The notes under the pieces were generated by a model, which saw nothing but the letters and a program-made list of their open reading frames with translations, was not told the origin of the DNA and ran no database searches. This document shows, piece by piece, positions 23,508 through 31,361 of a stretch of DNA of 38,365 bases. Both the position numbers and the translations under genes were made by a program. Each line of letters begins with the position of its first letter. Position 1 is the first letter of the stretch. The stretch is from assembly GCA_017515595.1 (NCBI GenBank), contig JAFWFL010000108.1, positions 1 through 38,365 on the forward strand. The letters run 5' to 3'. This DNA comes from Coriobacteriales bacterium (GTDB lineage: Bacteria; Actinomycetota; Coriobacteriia; Coriobacteriales; UMGS124).

Positions 23508-25328
23508 CTACACCGTCCTCAGCTCTACCTCGCGGCCAGTTTTCTCCTCGACGCGCTTGAACGCCTGTACGGCGTTGAGCTTGGTCGTATCATCGAGGTT
23601 GCGGTCGAGCATGAGCACGCGCCTGGGCTCCATGTCGGCGATGGCGTCGAGCACCTGCATGTTGAGGCCAGGCTCAAGGCAGCAGATGAGCTCACCGAAG
23701 GCCACCGAGTAGCACGAGTACCCGGCAGCATCCACCTTCTCGATGGGTAAGGTGAGCTCCAGGCCCCACTTGAGCATCATCTCGAAGATGATGTCCTCGT
23801 CAGTGCGGTCGGGCTTTACCACGTCGAGAAGGAGCTCGCCAGGTTTCGGGCGTTCAATGCCACTCTCATCGAGCTTGAGGACTCGGAAGCCAATATCGGG
23901 AATTTGCTTGGGTTCTTCGCCAAGTCGGAGTTGCCTATTCGCTTCTTCAACTTCAGCAGCAATCTTAGCTCCTGCGCGACGAATGCGTTCCGCACCCATA
24001 TCAAATAGGTTATTTCCATCATCTGTTGGTTCGGGGAGCTGGACTGCGATGTATCTGCGATGGCTATCCTCTCGTGCGTTAATGCTCATTACAGCTTCGG
24101 CGCTGCTGCCTGACCCAGCAAAAAAGTCCATTATTACGCTGTCGCTCTGTGAACCAATTTGCATGATGTAATCGATGAGTGCGGTTGGCTTTGGAGTGCT
24201 GAATAGGCTTGTGACAGCCACTTCTGGGAAAAGTGATTTGAGTTCGTATTTTGCGCGCCTAGTGTGACCAGTCTTTTCGAAGTCTGTCCACAGTGTAGAC
24301 GGTGGCAATCCTTCCATATCCGCCAAGTAAGTACGACGAATTACTCTTGTTTCGTCCTCAGAGAATCGTAATTCGCCCGTTTTAAATTTCTCATCCATGC
24401 TTTCGCGAGACCAACGCCACCCATTTGCTGGGTGCTTAATGATTTTGCCTGAGGGAGTTGTTATATCGAATTGAAGATTAGGTCGAAGTCCTGGGTTGTT
24501 TACCGGGTTACCGTCGAACCATGGCCCCCTTGGATCATTATCGGGATTCCGAAAATGCTTTCTCTTTTCGGGATCGTTGATGAAATTTGGCTTCCAAGAA
24601 GGATCGCGCGAATATACAAGGATGTCATTGAAATCTTCGGAGAATGTCAGCGCATTGTTATTGCTATTATCGCTGGATTGCCAAGCAACATGCGCTATAT
24701 AGCACGACTCTCCAAAAATCTCGTCACATATTTTTTTAAGGTTGGCCACCTCAACATGATCTATTGAAATGAAGAGTACTCCATCAGTTGAAAGGAGCTC
24801 GCGTGCAAGGCGTAGTCTCGGATAAATCATTGAGCACCAATTTGCATGGTATCTCCCACTAGCATCCGAGTTCGACTGTGACTCAGAAGAGGTTTGAGCG
24901 CGATAATTTGCGACCGTATCAGCAAAAGTGTCTTTATAGATAAAATCATGCCCTGTGTTATACGGTGGGTCGATAAAAATTAGATCGACGCGCCCGTGGT
25001 ATGAATGTTGAAGTAGCTTTAGTACCTCAAGATTGTCGCCCTCGATGTAAAGGTTTTCAGTCTCGTCCCAGTTCACGCTCTCGTCAGGAGCAGGTCGCAG
25101 TGTAGCCGTGCTAGGAGCCTGGCTCTGTCGGATGGCGTCGGCTTTACCAGGCCATGTGAAGGCGTAACGCTCGGTTCCTTCGTCCACCTCGTCGCCCAGT
25201 ACTAGACGGAGCTTGTCAAAGTCGATGCCCCCCTCAGTTGCGATCTCCGGCAGCAGTTGTTTAAGCTGCTCGATGCGTTCAGCCACCAGATCGGCAGACG
25301 CAAGATTCATCTTCTTGAACTCAGCCAT
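23508..25328 (-). CDS. mod: Type III DNA methyltransferase, Mod subunit
   Basis: 606 residues. DPPYNTG (120-126) is the catalytic motif IV and FAGSGSS (from 403) the SAM-binding motif I, so the order is that of beta-class amino-methyltransferases; adenine N6 methylation is expected. The target-recognition part lies between them (about 150-390). That part of the gene has visibly lower G+C than both ends, suggesting exchange of the recognition domain. The gene overlaps the DUF4391 gene by 8 bases and is 2 bp from res. The product should both protect host DNA and give the site specificity for Res. Confidence 0.93.
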   Translation of the reverse strand: MAEFKKMNLASADLVAERIEQLKQLLPEIATEGGIDFDKLRLVLGDEVDEGTERYAFTWPGKADAIRQSQAPSTATLRPAPDESVNWDETENLYIEGDNLEVLKLLQHSYHGRVDLIFIDPPYNTGHDFIYKDTFADTVANYRAQTSSESQSNSDASGRYHANWCSMIYPRLRLARELLSTDGVLFISIDHVEVANLKKICDEIFGESCYIAHVAWQSSDNSNNNALTFSEDFNDILVYSRDPSWKPNFINDPEKRKHFRNPDNDPRGPWFDGNPVNNPGLRPNLQFDITTPSGKIIKHPANGWRWSRESMDEKFKTGELRFSEDETRVIRRTYLADMEGLPPSTLWTDFEKTGHTRRAKYELKSLFPEVAVTSLFSTPKPTALIDYIMQIGSQSDSVIMDFFAGSGSSAEAVMSINAREDSHRRYIAVQLPEPTDDGNNLFDMGAERIRRAGAKIAAEVEEANRQLRLGEEPKQIPDIGFRVLKLDESGIERPKPGELLLDVVKPDRTDEDIIFEMMLKWGLELTLPIEKVDAAGYSCYSVAFGELICCLEPGLNMQVLDAIADMEPRRVLMLDRNLDDTTKLNAVQAFKRVEEKTGREVELRTV

Positions 25329-26094
25329 GGCATAGCTCCTTTATCTCGGTCGCGAACCTGTCATGCTCGCGTTCCTTCCTCTTCAACGCCATACGCAGCC
25401 GTGACGACTCGGCAAGGGTCGCCTCTTTATCACGATACTGCGACTGTAGGACATTAATCTCCGATTGTGTGTCCCTCAGATGGACCAGAAGCGCCATCAA
25501 TTGCGCCGTATCGGCATCTTTGCAATGTGGATACTCGCCGATGCTGGCGATAGCTGCCGCCTTGGCCGTGCGGTCGCAGAGCGCACAAACGTAGGCAAGC
25601 AGGTCGGATTGTGGTAGCGCCCCATGTCGGATGTCTTCCAGGTAGTCGGCAAACGCTTGCTGGCTCGGGTCGAAGAGCCGCGCAGACTCGATGCGCTCCA
25701 CGACAACAGCGCCCTTCTCCGCATGGCTCTTGCGCTTGAGAGACACGGAGACGCCCACCTTGCCGCCCGGCTCTTCGAAGAGCAGCACGATCGGGTTGGG
25801 GAACACCTTGTGGAGCGCGGATGCAAGCTCGCCGAACCCTCCGGATTTTACCAATTCGCAGCGCAGGTAAATCACGCTGCCTATCTCATACTCAGAATTT
25901 AAGACGGGAGCGATTCGTGCCGTCGCACGCTGGATGGTGGCGATATGCGTCAGGCGCGAGTACTGCTTGAGCAGCTTCTCCTCGGTCTTGGTGAGACCGC
26001 CCTGGGCGATGAGAACCGTCTTGGGAATGGGCTTGCCCCCGGCGAGCGTGGCGTTCGGAAGGTTTAGCGTCGCGATCCAGTCCATTCCAGTCAC
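25321..26094 (-). CDS. DUF4391 family protein
   Basis: 257 residues. The pattern (IPKTVLIAQGGLTKTEEKLL, then ARIAPVLNSEYEIGSVIYLRCEL, and VVVERIESARLF) matches my recollection of DUF4391 proteins, which are commonly encoded between a PLD/SNF2-type helicase and a type III mod gene. The C-terminal 60 residues are charged and heptad-like (SEINVLQSQYRDKEATLAES), probably a coiled coil. Function is unknown; given its fixed position it may link the helicase to the modification-restriction complex. It overlaps the upstream gene by 4 bases (ATGA type) and the downstream gene by 8. Met4 is an alternative start. Confidence 0.75.
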   Translation of the reverse strand: MTGMDWIATLNLPNATLAGGKPIPKTVLIAQGGLTKTEEKLLKQYSRLTHIATIQRATARIAPVLNSEYEIGSVIYLRCELVKSGGFGELASALHKVFPNPIVLLFEEPGGKVGVSVSLKRKSHAEKGAVVVERIESARLFDPSQQAFADYLEDIRHGALPQSDLLAYVCALCDRTAKAAAIASIGEYPHCKDADTAQLMALLVHLRDTQSEINVLQSQYRDKEATLAESSRLRMALKRKEREHDRFATEIKELCHG

Positions 26095-29000
26095 CTCAGC
26101 ACCACGAAGCTCACGAGCGAGTAGTCGTCGAATGCGAGAGTCGTGCCGGTGCCGACTTCACCCAAACTGAAGAGCGATTCCATGCCCTTCTGCGCCTGTA
26201 CACCCGAAACCTGGCTCACGGCGGCGTCGAGCAGCTCGGTGTAGCCGCCCATGCGCGTTCCGTCTCGCGTCTCGCGGTTGAACTGCTGGCACAGCTCCAT
26301 GACGGGTTCCGTTATTCCTGCGCAAGCGGCGCGGATGATGTCGAGGGCGGTTTTCGGGTTGGTGTGGGTGCCTCGTACCTCTCCAGCCTGCGTCACGTAG
26401 ATCAGGTGGAACGGCCAGGTCGGGTTGCCGTCCTTCGGGTTGGCTTCCTCGTCGTTTGCCTTCAGGCAGAATACGACGCCAGGCTCGACGCTGTCCTGCA
26501 GGGTGTCCGGTATCTCGGCTACGGCATGCAGACCGCAGGGACTTCCCTCCAATAGGCAGGGGTGGGCTTTGGCGTAACGCTCCAGCTCCACGCGGAAGTC
26601 GTCGTAGGCCAGGTCGGTGATGGAAATGCCGCCCGATATGTCCTCCAGGTCCATGACCTCGCGCTGTAGCTGCTCGAGCTGGCTTCTGCGGTACTTCAGG
26701 TCGTTCATCTCGTCGGCAGCCTTGCCCTCGAGCACGTTCTCCTCGCCGGTGGCCGACGTGTCCAGCAATACCATGCGCCCCTTCACACGTCCTTCGAGCT
26801 GGATGTACTCGTCAAGCTCGATGTCTGGCCAGAAGTTCACGAGCTGCACGCACGTGTTGTCGGAACCCAGACGGTCCACGCGGCCGAACCGCTGGATGAT
26901 TCGCACCGGGTTCCAGTGGATGTCGTAGTTCACCAGGCAGTCGCAGTCCTGCAGGTTCTGGCCCTCGGATATGCAGTCGGTTGCGAACACGACGTCAATC
27001 TCGCCCTGTTTGCGCTCACGTTCGGATATCTCCTTGCTCTTGGGCGAGAACCGTCCCAACACGGCGTCGAAGGTAGTGCGCTTGAGCTTTATGGTGGCGG
27101 ACGTGCCGGCCGCTCCAGTCACGAGGGCGCTCTCCATGCCGTACGTCTTCTTGAGGTGGGGCGATAGCTGATCGTAAAGGTAGCGGACCGTATCGGCGAA
27201 CGCGCTGAAGATGAGCAGCTTGCGGTTGTCGGGGTTGTACGGGTGGGCGACCTTCTGGTCGATGAAGCGACGAAGCTCGGCCAGCTTCTCGTCGCGCTCG
27301 GGCGTCACCTCGTTGGCGTAGTAGAGAAGCTCCTCGAGCGTGCGGATGTCGTATTCCAGCTCCTGGCGCACGCGTATCGCGTCCACGTCGCGAAGGTCTA
27401 CGCGCACCTTGCCGCCGGCCTCGAACTCCTCGGCGTCGTCATCGTCGTCGAATCCCTCTGCCAGGTCGTCCGCCTCGTAGGTAGCGTTCATGCTCAGGTT
27501 GTCCAGCTGCTCCAGCAGTGTTTTCGCGCCGCCCAGCACGCGCTCCAGGGTGATGCGAAAGCTGTTGATGGAGCTCTCCATGCGCTTAAGCAGGTTCACT
27601 CGCATCAGGTTCGCAACGGCGTGCGTGCGGTTCACCTGGCTCTCGTAGTCATTGCCCCACGTATCGGCGTAGAGAGCCTCGTACTTCTTCTGCTTTCCGG
27701 GCATGACGTAGGACAGCAACTGGTACTGCGCGAAAGACAGCGACGCGATGAGGTCGTTCATGTCGGCGATGCTCGGTAGCTCGTCCTGCGTGTCGAAGCG
27801 TGGGTGCAGCGATATGGGCTTCAACCTCGTCGGGAACGTGGCCTTCTCGTCGCGATAGTACTTCGCGATGTGCTTGCGCGACCGCGCGATGGTTAGGATG
27901 TCGAGAAGCTTGAAGTAGTCGGCGTTCACCATGGCCACGAACCGCTCGGTGGTCCTCGCCTCGTCGGGAAGCTCGCTCCATTCCCCGAACCGCTGCTGGG
28001 CCAGACGGCAGACGGCCGTGATGGAACCGATGCCGTCGGTGTCAGCCAAGTAGGCGTCGTCTCCCTCGGTGATGATCTCTATCTGGTTGCGCAGGTCGAG
28101 CAGCTTGTTATTAACCGGCGTAGCCGATAGCATGAGCACCTTCGTGCGTACACCGGCGCGTATAATGTCCTGCATCAGGCGGTCGTATCGCGAGTGCTGC
28201 GTGCGGTCGGTCGGCTTGTTGCGGAAGTTGTGGCTCTCGTCGATGACGATGAGGTCGTAGTTGCCCCAGCGCAGCGTCTCCAGGTTGATGTCGCCCGAGA
28301 AACCCGTGTAGCGGGAAAGGTCGGTGTGGTTGAGCACGTCGTAGTTCAGCCGGTCGTCCACGAGGGGGTTGCGCTCGTCGTTGCCGGTGTAGAGCGTCCA
28401 GTTCTCGCGAAGGCGCTTCGGGCACAGCACCAGCACGCGGTCGTTTCGCTCCTGGTAGTACTTGATGACGGCCAGTGCCTCGAAGGTCTTGCCCAGGCCA
28501 ACCGAGTCAGCGATGATGCAGCCCTTGTAACGCTCCAGCTTGCGGATGGCTCCCACCACGGCGTCACGCTGGAAGTCGTAGAGTTTGTTCCACACATGGC
28601 TATCGGTGAAGGAAAGCCCCGGCTTGATGGGGTCGGTCGCCTCGATATCGGCCATGAAATCCCTAAAAACGTGATACAGCGTAAGGAAGTACACAAACTC
28701 AGGGGGGTTCTCACGATACAGCGTTACGATTTGTGCAGCAACCTCCTCGGTAACTTCGGTTACCATGGAAGGATTATCCCAGATGCTGTCGAACATAGCC
28801 TTAAGTCCAGCCGCCTCGGAAGAACCCGAATAGGAGCCATATCCGCCCACAACGCCGGCACGACGCTCATATCCCAGCCCTTCCAACGTAAATGGAAGGT
28901 TGAACCCCTGGAAACCATCAGCACTACCATCAGCATGCGAAAGGTGGTACACCGAGCCCGACTGAACTATATTGCACTTGGTTGCTGAGCGGAATGAGGC

Positions 29001-29339
29001 CTTGGATCGCACCCACTCGGCGCACTCGTGTGCCAGTGCTCGTTGGTTTAAGTTGTTTCGAAGTGTTAACTCAAGCCCTGTGCCACCCACACCACGCTCC
29101 CGTGAACGCTGCGATATCACAAATTCGCGTGGATCTTTCAAGTCGGTCATCTGTTGAATAAATGTTGGCTCATCAAAGAGAAAGCGGAGCTCTTGAATGT
29201 GGGAAAGCTCGCTCTTCAACTCGCCGTAAGCGAATACGGTGAAATACGACGAAATTATGGCAAGCCTATCGCCTTCCATAATTGCCGAACGAAGCTTGTC
29301 TCCTAAAGCGTTGACACCCTCGTTAGATAAGAACTCCAT
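26091..29339 (-). CDS. PLD/SNF2-type helicase of a defence operon
   Basis: 1082 residues. The first 200 residues look like a phospholipase D-like domain (GDRLAIISSYFTVFAYGEL, RFLFDEPTF) without a clear HKD. The SNF2-type helicase core follows: ADSVGLGKT (Walker A, Lys284), VIDESHNF (367-370 DESH), LMLSATPVNN, and in the second half KLLIFSAFADTVRYL, ATDCISEGQNLQDC and RIIQRFGRVDRLGS. The last 200 residues have no recognised fold. It probably translocates on or remodels DNA in the restriction system. The first 250 residues' DNA is lower in G+C than the rest. It starts 4 bp after the small leader gene and overlaps the DUF4391 gene by 4 bases. Confidence 0.88.
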   Translation of the reverse strand: MEFLSNEGVNALGDKLRSAIMEGDRLAIISSYFTVFAYGELKSELSHIQELRFLFDEPTFIQQMTDLKDPREFVISQRSRERGVGGTGLELTLRNNLNQRALAHECAEWVRSKASFRSATKCNIVQSGSVYHLSHADGSADGFQGFNLPFTLEGLGYERRAGVVGGYGSYSGSSEAAGLKAMFDSIWDNPSMVTEVTEEVAAQIVTLYRENPPEFVYFLTLYHVFRDFMADIEATDPIKPGLSFTDSHVWNKLYDFQRDAVVGAIRKLERYKGCIIADSVGLGKTFEALAVIKYYQERNDRVLVLCPKRLRENWTLYTGNDERNPLVDDRLNYDVLNHTDLSRYTGFSGDINLETLRWGNYDLIVIDESHNFRNKPTDRTQHSRYDRLMQDIIRAGVRTKVLMLSATPVNNKLLDLRNQIEIITEGDDAYLADTDGIGSITAVCRLAQQRFGEWSELPDEARTTERFVAMVNADYFKLLDILTIARSRKHIAKYYRDEKATFPTRLKPISLHPRFDTQDELPSIADMNDLIASLSFAQYQLLSYVMPGKQKKYEALYADTWGNDYESQVNRTHAVANLMRVNLLKRMESSINSFRITLERVLGGAKTLLEQLDNLSMNATYEADDLAEGFDDDDDAEEFEAGGKVRVDLRDVDAIRVRQELEYDIRTLEELLYYANEVTPERDEKLAELRRFIDQKVAHPYNPDNRKLLIFSAFADTVRYLYDQLSPHLKKTYGMESALVTGAAGTSATIKLKRTTFDAVLGRFSPKSKEISERERKQGEIDVVFATDCISEGQNLQDCDCLVNYDIHWNPVRIIQRFGRVDRLGSDNTCVQLVNFWPDIELDEYIQLEGRVKGRMVLLDTSATGEENVLEGKAADEMNDLKYRRSQLEQLQREVMDLEDISGGISITDLAYDDFRVELERYAKAHPCLLEGSPCGLHAVAEIPDTLQDSVEPGVVFCLKANDEEANPKDGNPTWPFHLIYVTQAGEVRGTHTNPKTALDIIRAACAGITEPVMELCQQFNRETRDGTRMGGYTELLDAAVSQVSGVQAQKGMESLFSLGEVGTGTTLAFDDYSLVSFVVLR

Positions 29340-29343
29340 ACGC

Positions 29344-29547
29344 TTAGCCCTTCTTGGAAAGATTATTAATCATAGCCTGCTTCACGAGCAAATCGCAAGT
29401 GAGTCCCGAAGTAAAGAACGCTTGTTTTGCTGAGACGCGATGATTCTTAGGGATGCACAATGCGACAGATACATCAGCACCATCCATAAGAAATTCTTGG
29501 ATCTCGGTAGTGAAAGATCTAGAATCGCTGAAGTCCGAATACTTCAT
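29344..29547 (-). CDS. Small 67-residue leader protein of the defence operon
   Basis: 67 residues (MKYSDFSDSRSFTTEIQEFL start). No family is recognised. It is likely real because GGAGAG lies 6 bases before the ATG and its stop codon is 4 bp before the helicase start, as expected of a coupled operon gene. The predicted protein is soluble, with a hydrophobic middle (ADVSVALCI) and a basic end. It could be a regulator or toxin-like partner, but nothing in the sequence decides. It is the first gene of the seven-gene minus-strand unit. Confidence 0.6.
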   Translation of the reverse strand: MKYSDFSDSRSFTTEIQEFLMDGADVSVALCIPKNHRVSAKQAFFTSGLTCDLLVKQAMINNLSKKG

Positions 29548-30230
29548 TGCCGGCTCTCCATAGAATGCAAGTTCAATATAACAAACACAACTATATCAGA
29601 GTGCAAAGACCCTTTCAATAGCCGGTAAACAAGCAGCGGTCTTGAACAATTCAGGTAACCTGAACTGCACTATGAGGTCTTAACATGTGGTTAACCTTTT
29701 TAGAAAAGAAAACTTATAAATCCACAGTGTAAGATAATTGTTCGAATCATACATTTCTTACACTCAAATAGGTTTTGCCGCCATTCCTGGCTGACGATTC
29801 GGCTGAGTATACTAAGATTCATTTGGAGCAATCTGCTTCGGTAAATAACTCTATGTTGTTAGGATACCAAATATGTTATCCAAACGAATGCCAAAAGAGT
29901 TGGATTTACAACGCAGATTTCCAATGCCACCAAAAACTATGATCAATATCTATATTGTAGAAATATTAATAATCGTGCTTTATCATCCATTATTACAGCT
30001 CAGTAAGTCGCGAAAATATTGACATAACTTTATGACAAAACACTTAACGATTGTATTATGATCATAATAAAATTTAAAATATGACGATTCATGGATACTC
30101 GACAATCAAGAAGCTGTTAAAACATCTTGACTCAAAATAATGTATTAAATAAGCTAAGCGTTGTAGTTTTGGATAGGATGTTTGTGATATTAACGTTTTG
30201 ATCTATATACACAGCAGTAAAAGGTGCACT
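29548..30230. other. AT-rich divergent intergenic region
   Basis: About 680 bp, no convincing gene. It separates the two divergent defence regions and should hold both promoters. TTCAGGTAACCTGAA (29650-29664) is a perfect 7+1+7 palindrome about 100 bp upstream of the leader gene and may be an operator. TTGACT at 30127 resembles a -35 box, but no well spaced -10 follows. Confidence 0.6.
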
Positions 30231-31238
30231 ATGGCTTCTGTCACTCAAAGAATCAAAGAAATAAAACAACCAAGAGGCGGATATTTAAACCTAAAAATGT
30301 TTACCAAGACAGTACTTGGACCGGGTGAAGAGGAGCTAAAACAAACTGATTTCCAATCCGGTCTGACCGGACTAGCTGTTGATTACCTTACGAGATTTAT
30401 GCTCGGAACACCAGTTAAAACTGCATTCAGAATATCCATATTAGGAGCCGAAAGACTCTCTTGGGATAATAATATAAACACAGCAGATACCGTTTCTTTG
30501 CTATTAAAGAATATTAAGGGATTGGATGATAACTCCATTATCTCGGCTTGCAAAATGTGTGGTTATGATACCTGTTTAAGAGCTGGAATTGGAACCTATA
30601 AACCTATTGAAGAGATAGAGCCAGATGATGGCGCTATTGAAAACATAAGGATCATGGTAAATAGAAGCCTGGCGTTTTTTGAACAATATGGCCCTGTCAC
30701 ATGTGTATGTCCAGTTTTCCATGGTGGGTATGCCAAACTTGTTGATTCAGGAGATGGTGATTATCTTACAAAAGATACTATCTGGGACATGAAAGTGTCA
30801 AAAAAACCGCCAAAAAGTAGCGACAGACTGCAAATACTCATGTATTACATATTAGGTAAACACTCATTCAGAATAGAATTCGATACAGTGTACAAGATTG
30901 GCATTTATAATGCTCGCTTGAACACAGTCTATTTACTTGACGTGAACGATATAGACCGTGCAGTAATTCATGAGGTTGAATACGACGTAATCGGATATCA
31001 AACATGTACACACCACAATACAGAGATAGTTACACGGAACACTGCAGCTGATGAATACATTTATGAGCAGTATGTAAATCATATTAAGGAACAACTTAAA
31101 TATCGTAATAATACGCAGTCTGAGGACTTATCTAATGATCAGCCAAACGATGGTCAGATTGTTTCAAAACCAACAAAATCAATATTCAGATCAATATTAG
31201 ACTTCTTTGCAAAAGCTTTTCATTTAACAAAGTTATAG
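30231..31238 (+). CDS. PD-(D/E)XK nuclease-like protein
   Basis: 335 residues. The central block DSGDGDYLTKDTIWDMKVSK (from Asp172) supplies an acidic residue then Asp-x-Lys (Asp186, Lys188), and LQILMYYILG fits the QxxxY helix of RecB-like PD-(D/E)XK enzymes. The N-terminal half is unrecognised; cysteines occur as CKMCGYDTC and CVC. The ATG at 30231 is chosen because AAGGTG precedes it; a TTG start at 30198 is less likely. Codon use is AT-rich compared with the molybdoenzyme island. It is encoded just before the McrBC genes in the same direction, with a 120-bp gap that holds a promoter, so a joint role is possible but not shown. Confidence 0.6.
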   Translation: MASVTQRIKEIKQPRGGYLNLKMFTKTVLGPGEEELKQTDFQSGLTGLAVDYLTRFMLGTPVKTAFRISILGAERLSWDNNINTADTVSLLLKNIKGLDDNSIISACKMCGYDTCLRAGIGTYKPIEEIEPDDGAIENIRIMVNRSLAFFEQYGPVTCVCPVFHGGYAKLVDSGDGDYLTKDTIWDMKVSKKPPKSSDRLQILMYYILGKHSFRIEFDTVYKIGIYNARLNTVYLLDVNDIDRAVIHEVEYDVIGYQTCTHHNTEIVTRNTAADEYIYEQYVNHIKEQLKYRNNTQSEDLSNDQPNDGQIVSKPTKSIFRSILDFFAKAFHLTKL

Positions 31239-31291
31239 TTCTTTTAGCTATTTTATCTCATGAGAGCTCTGCGGATATTTCAGGTACCTCG

Positions 31292-31300
31292 TGATATACT
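31292..31300 (+). promoter_or_regulatory. Extended -10 promoter of the mcrBC operon
   Basis: TGATATACT is an extended -10 (TGnTATACT), 61 bases before the chosen mcrB start. No good -35 is evident, which is tolerable with an extended -10. Confidence 0.45.
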
Positions 31301-31361
31301 AAAGATCATATACATGGGGCTTAAAGTTCATCTCACAGAATAAATGGAACGGTGCATAAAC

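Noticed and set aside
18496-29547. DISARM or BREX system
   Set aside because: The PLD and SNF2 parts are fused in one protein, and no DUF1998 protein, BrxC/PglZ or other hallmark is present; Mod and Res are of type III kind.
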